Shown here in pieces: positions 1 through 7,124 of a stretch of 9,107 nt of DNA. The notes under the pieces were generated by a model. That model had not been told where the DNA came from and did no database searches. It was given only the letters and a program-made list of their open reading frames with translations. Source of the stretch: an uncultured Clostridia bacterium (lineage in GTDB: Bacteria > Bacillota > Clostridia > Christensenellales > Aristaeellaceae); assembly GCA_946615785.1 (NCBI GenBank), contig CAMOIA010000045.1, forward strand, positions 1-9,107, in the 5' to 3' direction. Position 1 is the first letter of the stretch, and every line of letters starts with the position of its first letter. Both the position numbers and the translations under genes were made by a program.

Positions 1-2
1 AT

Positions 3-596
3 TATCCCCACCAGCTTTCCGGCGGCATGCGGCAGCGCGTGGTCATCGCCATCGCCCTGAGCGCCGATCCGGATATCCTGATCTGCGACGAACCCACCAC
101 CGCGCTGGACGTGACCATCCAGGCCAGGATTCTGGAATTGATCATGGACATCCAGAAAAAGATGGGTCTTTCCGTGGTATACATCACCCACGATCTTGGC
201 GTGGTCGCGAAGGTGGCCGATTATGTGAATGTGATGTACGCCGGTAAAATCGTCGAAGTGGGCAATGTGAACGAAATCTTTTACGAGCCCTGCCATCCCT
301 ACACCTGGGGCCTGCTCTCCGCCATGCCGGACATGGATACGGACGAGAGCCGTCTTTATTCCATTCCCGGCAGTCCCCCGAACCTTCTGCACGAACCCAA
401 GGGCGACGCCTTCGCCGCAAGGAACCGCTATGCGCTTGTGATCGACGAAAAGGCGGAGCCGCCGCTTTTCCAGGTGAGCCGGACGCATTTCGCCGCCACA
501 TGGCTCCTGCACCCGGACGCGCCGAAGATCGATCTGCCCGAAGAACTTGAGGCCCGGCTTGAGCGGGCGCGGAAAGAGGTGGAAAAACGCTCATGA
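3..596 (+). CDS. oppD: Oligopeptide ABC transporter ATP-binding protein OppD-like, C-terminal part (5' truncated by window)
   Basis: This is the cytoplasmic ATPase subunit of an oligopeptide/dipeptide importer; ATP binding and hydrolysis drive the two permease subunits. The frame is open to the left edge, so the Walker A motif and start codon lie outside; 197 codons remain. Visible in order are the end of the helical domain (YPHQLSGG), the ABC signature LSGGMRQR, Walker B ILICDEPTTALD, the H-loop in VYITHDLG, and the oligopeptide-family C-terminal extension with IPGSPPNLL and GDAFAARNRYAL. The extension ends in TWLLHPDAP, as in OppD of Bacillota. The cysteine cluster found in the CPFxPRC version of this region is absent (FAARNRYA instead). 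The stop overlaps the next start as ATGA (593-596), so the two ATPases are translationally coupled. The family call is firm; the transported peptide cannot be inferred. Confidence 0.93.
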   Translation, partial: YPHQLSGGMRQRVVIAIALSADPDILICDEPTTALDVTIQARILELIMDIQKKMGLSVVYITHDLGVVAKVADYVNVMYAGKIVEVGNVNEIFYEPCHPYTWGLLSAMPDMDTDESRLYSIPGSPPNLLHEPKGDAFAARNRYALVIDEKAEPPLFQVSRTHFAATWLLHPDAPKIDLPEELEARLERARKEVEKRS

Positions 597-1513
597 CACA
601 GCCGCTTCTTCGTGTGGAAAACCTGCAGCAGTTTTTCCGTGTCTCCCGCTCCTATACCGTCAAGGCCGTCAACGGCGTTTCCTTCAGCATCTATCCCGGC
701 GAAACCTACGGTCTGGTCGGAGAATCCGGCTCCGGAAAAACCACCATCGGCCGCAGCATCATCCGCCTGTATGATCCCACGGGCGGAAAGATCACCTTCA
801 ACGGCAAAGACATTACCGGCAAAATGGATCCGGATACCCGCGCCATGCTGCGCAACGATATGCAGATGATCTTTCAGGACCCCATGGCCTCGCTCAACCC
901 GCGCAAAAAAATCGCCGACATCATCGGCGAGGGGCTGGACATTCATCACCGCTGCGCCTCAAAATCGGACCGTGCGGATCAGATCAGCGAAATGCTGAAA
1001 AAAGTGGGGCTCAGCCCCGAACACGCGTCCAGGTATCCCCATCAGTTCTCCGGCGGACAGCGCCAGCGCGTGGGCATCGCCCGGGCGCTGATCATGAACC
1101 CGAAGCTCATTATCGCGGACGAATGCATTTCCGCCCTGGACGTTTCCATTCAGGCCCAGGTCGTCAACCTGATGAAGGACATCCAGGACGAAACAGGCTG
1201 CGCGTATCTTTTCATCGCGCACGATCTGAGCATGGTGAAGTACATCTCCGACAGGATCGGCGTACTGCACCGGGGTTATATGGTGGAAGCCGGCTCGAAG
1301 GCGGAAATCTTTTCCAATCCGGTTCATCCGTACACAAAATCGCTGCTTTCCGCCATCCCGCACCCCGACCCGGAAGTGGAAAAGAAACGCAAATCCATCC
1401 CCTATGATTACGCAAGCAGCGGCATCGACTACGCAAAGGGAAAAGAACAATTGATCGGCGGCACCCATACGGTGCTTGCGACCGATGCAGAGCTGAACCG
1501 CTGGATGCCGTGA
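593..1513 (+). CDS. oppF: Oligopeptide ABC transporter ATP-binding protein OppF-like
   Basis: This is the second cytoplasmic ATPase of the Opp/Dpp importer and should form a heterodimer with the OppD-like protein encoded just upstream. The 306 residues match the family's usual length. Walker A GESGSGKT is at 43-50, the Q-loop in IFQDPMASLNPR around Q95, the signature SGGQRQR at 153-159, Walker B LIIADE at 172-177 and the H-loop histidine at H210 (FIAHD). The C-terminal HPYTKSLLSAIP (245-256) is typical of OppF/DppF. After Walker B it reads DECISALD, where the usual residue after DE is proline. The start ATG lies within the ATGA overlap with oppD, preceded by a GAGGTGG Shine-Dalgarno sequence (576-582). 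It is the last gene of its operon, followed directly by a hairpin terminator. Confidence 0.95.
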   Translation: MTQPLLRVENLQQFFRVSRSYTVKAVNGVSFSIYPGETYGLVGESGSGKTTIGRSIIRLYDPTGGKITFNGKDITGKMDPDTRAMLRNDMQMIFQDPMASLNPRKKIADIIGEGLDIHHRCASKSDRADQISEMLKKVGLSPEHASRYPHQFSGGQRQRVGIARALIMNPKLIIADECISALDVSIQAQVVNLMKDIQDETGCAYLFIAHDLSMVKYISDRIGVLHRGYMVEAGSKAEIFSNPVHPYTKSLLSAIPHPDPEVEKKRKSIPYDYASSGIDYAKGKEQLIGGTHTVLATDAELNRWMP

Positions 1514-1522
1514 AAAACCCTG

Positions 1523-1560
1523 AGGGCGCCCGTTCTCCAAGGAGTTCGGGCGCCCTTTGT
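1523..1560 (+). terminator. Rho-independent terminator after oppF
   Basis: A perfect 10-bp inverted repeat (AGGGCGCCCG at 1523-1532 pairing with CGGGCGCCCT at 1547-1556) encloses a TT/TT internal mismatch and a further 4-bp CTCC/GGAG stem around an AA tip. The U-tract is short (TTTGT). It begins 10 bases after the oppF stop codon, in the right place to end the opp operon before the next promoter. Confidence 0.85.
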
Positions 1561-1619
1561 CAAATGCGCCGGAAGACGGTTTTCCGCGTTTCGCGCCGGC
1601 AACTTTTTGATCCTTCTTA

Positions 1620-1648
1620 TTCTCATCGTCTTTTTCCTGTGATATAAT
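1620..1648 (+). promoter_or_regulatory. Predicted sigma-A promoter for the lipid kinase-spoIID unit
   Basis: TTCTCA (1620-1625) and a perfect TATAAT (1643-1648) are separated by 17 bp. TGA directly before TATAAT gives an extended -10 (TGnTATAAT). Transcription would begin near 1655, about 30 bases before the ATG at 1688. This excludes the in-frame ATG at 1658 as a practical start. The surrounding 1561-1642 stretch is T-rich just upstream of the -10 and shows no riboswitch or operator that I can recognise. Confidence 0.8.
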
Positions 1649-1687
1649 GAAAGCGTTTTGAACGCCCTGTGGATCGAGGTGAACGGA

Positions 1688-2581
1688 ATGTATATTGTAT
1701 ACAATCCAACGTCAGGCAAGCGAGGGCTTGCGGAAAAAATCAGCGCGGACGCAGAAGCCTTCTTTACGGCAAAGGGGCTGCAGGTCAAGCGGATCGCCTC
1801 GACCGCCGCGGGCCATATCCGTTCGCTTGCCCGGCAGGCGGCACAGCAGCAGTGCGACGCCTTCGTGGTGGTCGGCGGGGACGGCTCGTGCTCCGAAGCC
1901 GCGGGCGGGCTTGCGTTTTCCGCCTGCGCGCTTGGCATCATCCCCTGCGGCACGGGCAATGATTTTTGCAAAACCGCCCATATCCCCATGGATGCCGGCA
2001 GGGCCATGGCGCTCATCGCGAATTCCGCGCCCCGGAAAACGGACGTCGGCATCATCAACGGCGAAAGGATTTTCCTGAACGAGGCCGGCGCCGGCTTTGA
2101 CGTGGACGTGCTCAGGCACGCCGAAAAATACAAAAAGCACCTGCGCGGCCTTCTCCCCTACCTGCTGGGCCTGATCGGCGCGGCCCTGCACTACAAAACC
2201 CTCCGCCTCACCTACACGGTCAACGGCGAAGAGCATATGAACGAAGAAATGACGGTCTGCTCCGTCGCAAACGGTCAGTTTATCGGCGGCGGCATCCAGA
2301 TCGCCCCGCTGGCCCGCATCGACGACGGACGCTTCGACGTCGAAATGCTCCGGCCCATCGCGTCAAAGCGACTCCCTGCCCGCATCCTGACCCTCATGCG
2401 GAAAAAAATCCTGGAAATGCCGGAAATGACCCGCTATCTCTCGGACGCCGTCACGATCGAAGGCCCCGGGATGTTCGTCAACATTGACGGCGAAGTGGTT
2501 CCGATGGAAAAAGCCGAAATGAAGCTTCTGCCCGGCGCGCTGCTTGTGTACCGTGGCGATGAAAAGGAAGGCCAGGCATGA
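1688..2581 (+). CDS. Diacylglycerol kinase family lipid kinase (YegS/DgkB/BmrU type)
   Basis: This is a soluble or membrane-peripheral lipid kinase expected to phosphorylate diacylglycerol or a related lipid, returning it to phospholipid synthesis. The 297 residues fit the family (about 290-310). Motifs from the chosen start: nucleotide-binding NPTSGKRG (6-13), glycine-rich GGDGS (63-67; more often GGDGT), IIPCGTGNDF (84-93), GGIQIAPLARIDDGRFDV (about 200-218) and NIDGE (265-269), which holds conserved acidic residues near the C-terminus. ATG 1688 is preferred over the in-frame ATG at 1658 because a GAGGTGA ribosome site (1676-1682) lies 5 bases upstream and 1658 falls at the predicted transcription start. 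The stop overlaps the next start as ATGA (2578-2581). Family membership is sure. The exact lipid substrate is not, since undecaprenol, sphingoid and DAG kinases share this fold. Confidence 0.9.
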   Translation: MYIVYNPTSGKRGLAEKISADAEAFFTAKGLQVKRIASTAAGHIRSLARQAAQQQCDAFVVVGGDGSCSEAAGGLAFSACALGIIPCGTGNDFCKTAHIPMDAGRAMALIANSAPRKTDVGIINGERIFLNEAGAGFDVDVLRHAEKYKKHLRGLLPYLLGLIGAALHYKTLRLTYTVNGEEHMNEEMTVCSVANGQFIGGGIQIAPLARIDDGRFDVEMLRPIASKRLPARILTLMRKKILEMPEMTRYLSDAVTIEGPGMFVNIDGEVVPMEKAEMKLLPGALLVYRGDEKEGQA

Positions 2582-4266
2582 CGATACGAAAAGGGCTGCT
2601 TCCCGCGCTGATCCTTTGCCTGCTTCTGCTTTTGCCGCAAGGGCGCGCGGAGCAGGACACAGTGCGGCTGCTGTTGACGAAGGTGGAAACGACAGACCAG
2701 GTGACTCTCTCCCTGGACGGAAGCTATTCCATCGGGCAAACCGTGTTCCAGCGCGGAACGAAACTGAAGATCGCCTCGCTCCCGGAAGGGCTCTTCGTGT
2801 ATTACGGCGGTATGGCCATGTTCTGCGGCCGGGAGGCCGTTCTGTGCCGCCATGCCCTTGCAAACAGCGATCAGCAGCTTGAAAACGGCATCCGCTTTTC
2901 GGGCCTGTACCCACTGTATCCGGGCGATTTGCACATCACCGTCCGGGACGGACAGCTGAGGCTGATCCTCTACGTTCCCATCGAAGAATACCTGCTGGGC
3001 GTCGTCCCCTATGAAATGAGCGATTCCTGGCCGCTGGAAGCGCTCAAGGCGCAATCCGTCGCCGCAAGGACCTATGCCCTGAACCGCCTTCGCGGCGCGG
3101 CGTCGGATTATGACCTTGTGGACAACACAAACGACCAGGCCTTTTACGGCATCCAGGCCGAACACGTCAACGCAAAAAAAGCGATCGAGGAAACGAAGGG
3201 AATCGTCGGCATCGACGAAAAGGGAAAGATTGCCAGCTGCTATTACAGCGCGAGCAACGGCGGCCGCACCGAAACGCTTTCAAGCGTCTGGAGCATGGAA
3301 GACGTGAGCTACCTCGTCGCCAAGGACGACCCTTACGACCTTGAAAACCCCGGAAGCACCGTCAGACGCTACACCGTCGCAAAGGATCTGAGCGTTCCCG
3401 GCCCGCTCGAGCGCACCTTTGCTGAAAAAGCATCTGAGGTGCTCGGCACGGTCGGAGAGCAGACGCAGGTCCTGCCGGAAAGCATCCACGCCGTCACGGA
3501 CATGGACATCCTGTCGGACGGGAAATCGCTTGCCGTCACGCTGATCGTCCCGGTCGAAAAGGAAACGGACGAAGAAGAGATCTATTTCGGCGTTCCGTCC
3601 GGCGCACCGGCGGAAGGTGCCCTTGTGCAGACGCGCATTCCCGTTCGGGTCGTATACAGCCTGTTCCCCGAAATCGAAGCCCTGTGCGGCCTTGATATCA
3701 ACAGCGGCCTTTCCAACGAGATCATCACCGTCCGGGAAACGGAAACGGCCTTTGTGATCGAGGGCCGGCGCTTCGGCCACGGCGTGGGCATGAGCCAGCG
3801 CGGAGCCCAGCAGATGGCCGGGGCCTACGGCAAAACCTGGCGCGAGATCCTCGCCTTCTACTATCCCGGCCTTGCCTTCCGGGAAAACGTGCTTACCGCA
3901 GCGCCGACGCCCAGCGCGGTGAGCGATCATTTCCTCGTCAGCCCCGGCCCGCCGGCGACCCCGACGCCAAGGCCGACCCTGATGCCGGTCACAGAAAGCG
4001 AAAGCATGGGTCTCTATACCGTTTCCGTGGTGAACATCGGCGTCAATTCCTCCCTGAACCTTCGCTCCGAGCCGACGATGAACGGTATCATCCTGCGGCA
4101 GCTTTATTACGGACAGCCGCTCGTCGTGCTGGAGGAATGCGGGGACGGCTGGCTGCATGTCAAAACGGACAGCGCCGAAGGCTATGTCATGCAGTCCTTT
4201 GTCGAGCGTACGCTGCCATCCCCGCCGCCCCAGGCCATTCCCTCGCCGTCGCCGCAGGGCAGTTGA
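2578..4266 (+). CDS. spoIID: Secreted SpoIID/LytB-domain protein with C-terminal SH3b domain
   Basis: This is an exported protein of the SpoIID/LytB family. Members include the SpoIID lytic transglycosylase, which degrades peptidoglycan during engulfment, and amidase enhancers such as LytB. At 562 residues it is much longer than classical SpoIID (about 340). An N-terminal signal peptide has KGLLPALILCLLLLLP (about 5-20). A beta-rich region follows (about 28-128). The SpoIID domain spans about 128-432, with VPIEEYLLGVVPYEM (E146 sits where SpoIID has its catalytic glutamate), KAQSVAARTYA, CYYSASNGGRTE and FGHGVGMSQRGAQ (399-411). A Pro/Thr-rich linker (about 441-470) leads to a bacterial SH3-like module (about 480-543) and a Pro/Ser tail. 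The start overlaps the lipid kinase stop (ATGA) and has an AAGGAAGG ribosome site 6 bases upstream. It may serve sporulation or vegetative wall turnover; the extra SH3b module leaves this open. Confidence 0.9.
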   Translation: MTIRKGLLPALILCLLLLLPQGRAEQDTVRLLLTKVETTDQVTLSLDGSYSIGQTVFQRGTKLKIASLPEGLFVYYGGMAMFCGREAVLCRHALANSDQQLENGIRFSGLYPLYPGDLHITVRDGQLRLILYVPIEEYLLGVVPYEMSDSWPLEALKAQSVAARTYALNRLRGAASDYDLVDNTNDQAFYGIQAEHVNAKKAIEETKGIVGIDEKGKIASCYYSASNGGRTETLSSVWSMEDVSYLVAKDDPYDLENPGSTVRRYTVAKDLSVPGPLERTFAEKASEVLGTVGEQTQVLPESIHAVTDMDILSDGKSLAVTLIVPVEKETDEEEIYFGVPSGAPAEGALVQTRIPVRVVYSLFPEIEALCGLDINSGLSNEIITVRETETAFVIEGRRFGHGVGMSQRGAQQMAGAYGKTWREILAFYYPGLAFRENVLTAAPTPSAVSDHFLVSPGPPATPTPRPTLMPVTESESMGLYTVSVVNIGVNSSLNLRSEPTMNGIILRQLYYGQPLVVLEECGDGWLHVKTDSAEGYVMQSFVERTLPSPPPQAIPSPSPQGS

Positions 4267-4291
4267 TTTTCCACCTTCTTTCCGCTATACT
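4263..4291 (+). promoter_or_regulatory. Predicted sigma-A promoter overlapping the spoIID stop, for the deacetylase gene
   Basis: TTGATT (4263-4268) and TATACT (4286-4291) are spaced exactly 17 bp. The -35 box contains the TGA stop of the spoIID-like gene. Predicted transcription start is near 4298, leaving about 27 bases of leader before the ATG at 4325. No terminator separates the two genes, so read-through from the upstream promoter is also possible. Confidence 0.68.
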
Positions 4292-4308
4292 TACCCTTGA
4301 AACCTGAT

Positions 4309-4314
4309 GGGAGG
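4309..4314 (+). promoter_or_regulatory. Ribosome binding site that decides the deacetylase start
   Basis: GGGAGG lies 10 bases before ATG 4325. It also lies just inside the longer reading frame beginning at ATG 4307, which has no Shine-Dalgarno sequence of its own. The site therefore favours 4325 as the start and a signal peptide beginning MKKSR. Confidence 0.75.
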
Positions 4315-4324
4315 ACTCCTTTGC

Positions 4325-6115
4325 ATGAAGAAATCGCGCGTCCTGTTCCTCGCCCTGCTCCTGATCCTGCTCGCGTCCGCCGCGCTTGCGCAGGAAGATT
4401 CTGCCCGCATGATCGGGGCGATCACAGGCGGTTCGCTGAAAATGCGCACGGAAGCAAATGGCTCCGCGGACATTATCGACACCTATTCCAAGGGCACCCT
4501 CGTCAACATCGTGGAGACCAAGGGCAGCTGGTACCATGTGGAAGTCAACGGCCGCTACGGCTATATGATGTCCAAATACATCAACGTAACCAAAGAATAT
4601 ACCCATCTCGGCTGGGCCATTGCCAACACGGACACGCTGATCGTGAATCTCCATTCGACCCCGGACGCCGCCTCCTCCATCATCGCCAAGTGTTTCAGCG
4701 GAGCGCGGTTCGAGCTGACGGAGGATCTGGACGGCTGGGTGCAGGTGCGCACCGGTTCTGATTTCGGCTACATCCGCAAAGAGGACGTCACGGTCACCGA
4801 TACCGACTACAGCGTGATGAACTGCCTGACTGACAGCAAAATGTACCGGATCGAGGCCACCGCCGTCAACACCTCCCTGCACGCCGTCGGAAGCCAGAAA
4901 AGCATGTCCGCCGCCGTCGGACAGCTGGAATGCTCGGTTCGCTACCCGGTCTTTATCCTTGGAAAAGTCGACGCGGAAATATCCCGCTACACCCACGATC
5001 TGATCAGCGCCGTTTCGGCCGATTACCAGCAGCACCACAGCGCCTCGCACGCCAGCTTCCTTCTGAATTATTCCTCCATCCAGCTGACCGACCGCTACGC
5101 CTCCCTGATCCTGGTGGGCCAGTACACCGTAAACGGACTCGGCAGCGCAAGCTGCGTGAAGGCCTATACCATCGACATGGTGGATGACCGCATCCTTAAG
5201 GGCGAAGAGCTTGCCGCAAACGCGGAGCAGATCGAATTCCAGCTTCGCAGCAAAATTTCCCGCATCTTCGGAGAAGCCGCCGGCGGATACCAGCCCCCGG
5301 AGGATCTGGACTGGTTCAGCCACGCAGTGCTCGATCAGCAGGGCATCACCTTTTACTTCCTGCCGGGCGAAATTCTGCCGCTCAACTGCGGCATGCAGAA
5401 AATCACGCTCAAATACATGCAGTCAGCCGACTATATTGCCCTGTCCAACACGTATCTTGAGAGCGGGAAACGCAAAATCGACCCGACAAAACCAATGCTC
5501 GCGCTCACCTTCGACGACGGGCCGAGCCCGGAAACGGTGCGGATTCTGGACGTTCTTGAAAACTACGGCGGCAGGGCCACCTTCTGCGTGGTCGGAAACC
5601 GGCTGAACGCTTTTGCAAACATCCTGCGCGACATCGCCGGCCAGGAAAACGAGATCGCCTGCCACACCTGGTCGCACCAGAAGCTGACGGAGCTGAACGC
5701 AAGCCAGATCCGCAGCCAGATCGCCCGGGTGAACGATCTGGTGTTCGAGCTCACCGGCCAGACTGTGCAGGTGCTCAGATGCCCTTACGGCTCCTTCAAC
5801 GGGACCGTGAAAAACGTGTGCGCGGAATTCAACATGACCGTCGCCTCCTGGAAATCGGACACGCTCGACTGGTCCAACCGCAACACGAACAAAACCTATA
5901 AGGCCATTTTAAAAGGCGCCGAAAACGGCGCCATCATCCTCATGCACGATCTGTATGAAACCACTGCTTCCGCCGTGGAAAAAGCCGTACCCGAGCTGAT
6001 CGCGAAAGGATACCAGCTGGTTACGGTGAGCGAGCTTTTATCCTTCCACGTCGGCGGGCCGGTTCCCGGCACCGTCTACATCGGGGTCGACCCGCAGAAC
6101 ATGATCAAACCCTGA
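4325..6115 (+). CDS. Secreted polysaccharide deacetylase, SH3b-SH3b-PdaC-like region-NodB
   Basis: This is an exported carbohydrate esterase family 4 enzyme expected to remove N-acetyl groups from peptidoglycan sugars in a metal-dependent reaction. The 596 residues contain a signal peptide (about 1-22, KKSR then a hydrophobic core ending ALA-Q) and two SH3b-like modules (about 29-88 and 97-157). A middle region of about 175-370 resembles the DUF4163/DUF3298-type segment before the catalytic domain of Bacillus PdaC. The NodB domain spans about 388-575. All CE4 motifs are present: TFDDGPS (395-401, metal D398 and catalytic D397), HTWSH (447-451, metal histidines), RCPYG (485-489), DTLDW (512-516) and LMHD (539-542, H541). 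It should therefore be active. It has its own promoter and ribosome site, and lies next to the SH3b-bearing SpoIID-like gene. Whether it acts on MurNAc, GlcNAc or another glycan cannot be told from motifs. The assignment of the middle region is by resemblance only. Confidence 0.9.
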   Translation: MKKSRVLFLALLLILLASAALAQEDSARMIGAITGGSLKMRTEANGSADIIDTYSKGTLVNIVETKGSWYHVEVNGRYGYMMSKYINVTKEYTHLGWAIANTDTLIVNLHSTPDAASSIIAKCFSGARFELTEDLDGWVQVRTGSDFGYIRKEDVTVTDTDYSVMNCLTDSKMYRIEATAVNTSLHAVGSQKSMSAAVGQLECSVRYPVFILGKVDAEISRYTHDLISAVSADYQQHHSASHASFLLNYSSIQLTDRYASLILVGQYTVNGLGSASCVKAYTIDMVDDRILKGEELAANAEQIEFQLRSKISRIFGEAAGGYQPPEDLDWFSHAVLDQQGITFYFLPGEILPLNCGMQKITLKYMQSADYIALSNTYLESGKRKIDPTKPMLALTFDDGPSPETVRILDVLENYGGRATFCVVGNRLNAFANILRDIAGQENEIACHTWSHQKLTELNASQIRSQIARVNDLVFELTGQTVQVLRCPYGSFNGTVKNVCAEFNMTVASWKSDTLDWSNRNTNKTYKAILKGAENGAIILMHDLYETTASAVEKAVPELIAKGYQLVTVSELLSFHVGGPVPGTVYIGVDPQNMIKP

Positions 6116-6149
6116 TCCATCCCCGTCATAATCCTTTTTTCGGAGGGCT
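6116..6149. other. Convergent intergenic junction without a convincing terminator
   Basis: Only 34 bp separate the stop of the deacetylase (+) from the stop of dus (-). A T6 run (6135-6140) lies on the + strand, but no GC-rich stem directly precedes it. The minus strand shows no hairpin followed by a T-run. Confidence 0.5.
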
Positions 6150-7124
6150 TCACGCACGGTCTTCAAGACTGCGCAGGAGGCCCTCCACTTCGTTCAGCGT
6201 CTCGGCCTGGTTGATCCTCGGGCGCAGCTTCGCGGCGCCCCGTCTGCCCGCGATATACCATGAAAAGTGCTTGCGCATTTCAAGCACCGCTCTTTTTTCG
6301 CCCTTCCAGTCCGCCATTTCGCGGGCCTGGCGCAGCGCGGTTTCGATCACTTCCTCGTAGGAGGGCCGGGTATACATTTCTCCCCGGAGCGCGGCGTTGA
6401 TTTGAGCGAAAATCCACGGGTTCCCGAGGGCCGCCCTGCCGACGGCGACCCCGTCGCAGCCCGTTACCCGCAGCATTTCCAGCGCACTTTCGCCGCTGTC
6501 GACATCCCCGTTTCCGATGACCGGAATGGAAACGTGCTGTTTCACCCGTCCGATCCACTCCCAGTCCGCCTTGCCCGCGTAAAACTGGCTGCGCGTCCTG
6601 CCGTGCACCGTCAGCGCGGCGGCGCCGTTCTGCTCCGCCGCCCGGGCAACGTCAAGGCAGGTGATCTCGTTTTCGTCCCACCCAAGGCGCATTTTGACCG
6701 TCACCGGAAGCTTCGTTGCCTCCACGCAGGCCTTCACGATCTCTCCGCACAGCGCGGGATTGCGCATCAGGGCGCTGCCGTTGCCGCCGCCCGTCACCTT
6801 ATGCGCGGGGCAGCCCATGTTGATGTCGATCCCGTCGAAAAGGCCCAGTTCCGTGATGGCGGAAACCGCCATGCCGAACCACTTCGCCTCACGCCCGAAG
6901 ACCTGCGCGTATACCGTGCCTTCCCCGGGCAGGGTTTTGATCAGGTCGCCGTAGGCCTTGAGCATCCGCGGCGCGGAAAGATAGCCCTGCGCGCTGATCA
7001 TTTCCGTAGTCGCGCCGGTGCAGCCCTGCTCAAAACAGATGCGCCGGAAAACACAATCCGTGATCCCCGCCATCGGCGCGAGGATCACGGGTATTTCTTT
7101 GTCTGGTTTCTCTTTCCCGTTCAT
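6150..7124 (-). CDS. dus: tRNA-dihydrouridine synthase (Dus family, DusB-like)
   Basis: This is a cytoplasmic FMN enzyme that reduces specific uridines in tRNA to dihydrouridine using NADPH. The 324 residues are of normal length. Seen are the N-terminal barrel motif ILAPMAGITD (14-23), TEMISAQGYL (40-49), the active-site segment DINMGCP (100-106) with the expected catalytic cysteine C105, VKMRLGW (143-149), TVHGRTRSQFY (172-182, H174), the flavin phosphate-binding part PVIGNGDV (201-208), GVAVGRAALGNPWIF (225-239) and a C-terminal helical domain. The start ATG overlaps the stop of the upstream membrane-protein gene as ATGA (7121-7124) and has no strong ribosome site of its own, so translation is probably coupled. 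It is the last gene of the minus-strand operon. The exact Dus subgroup and target uridine are not certain. Confidence 0.95.
   Translation of the reverse strand: MNGKEKPDKEIPVILAPMAGITDCVFRRICFEQGCTGATTEMISAQGYLSAPRMLKAYGDLIKTLPGEGTVYAQVFGREAKWFGMAVSAITELGLFDGIDINMGCPAHKVTGGGNGSALMRNPALCGEIVKACVEATKLPVTVKMRLGWDENEITCLDVARAAEQNGAAALTVHGRTRSQFYAGKADWEWIGRVKQHVSIPVIGNGDVDSGESALEMLRVTGCDGVAVGRAALGNPWIFAQINAALRGEMYTRPSYEEVIETALRQAREMADWKGEKRAVLEMRKHFSWYIAGRRGAAKLRPRINQAETLNEVEGLLRSLEDRA

Noticed and set aside
428..949. Minus-strand open frame opposite the oppD/oppF junction
   Set aside because: The opposite strand encodes two ABC ATPases with all motifs; no ribosome site or domain is evident on this strand.
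1566..1599. Repeated GCGCCGG (1566-1572 and 1593-1599) and a small CGGAA/TTCCG hairpin upstream of the lipid kinase promoter
   Set aside because: Short, GC-rich and not matching any known operator or riboswitch; likely chance.
1658..1687. In-frame upstream ATG for the lipid kinase (ten extra residues)
   Set aside because: It coincides with the predicted transcription start 10 bases after the -10 box, and the ribosome site is placed for ATG 1688.
3920..3990. Pro/Thr-rich stretch in the SpoIID-like protein considered as a repeat element
   Set aside because: It is an ordinary interdomain linker between the SpoIID and SH3b domains with no exact DNA repeat unit.
4187..5323. Long minus-strand open frame of 378 codons opposite the deacetylase and the end of the spoIID-like gene
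   Set aside because: It lies antisense to two genes with clear motifs, has low-complexity V/G/D/H-rich composition typical of a shadow frame in GC-rich DNA, and has no recognisable domain.
6084..6093. Perfect 10-bp palindrome GGGTCGACCC near the end of the deacetylase gene
   Set aside because: It is within the coding sequence, has no loop, and is more than 40 bases from the T-run, so it is not a terminator; probably chance.
6103..6117. GATCA/TGATC inverted repeat spanning the deacetylase stop
   Set aside because: The 5-bp stem is AT-containing and is not followed directly by a T-run, too weak for a terminator.
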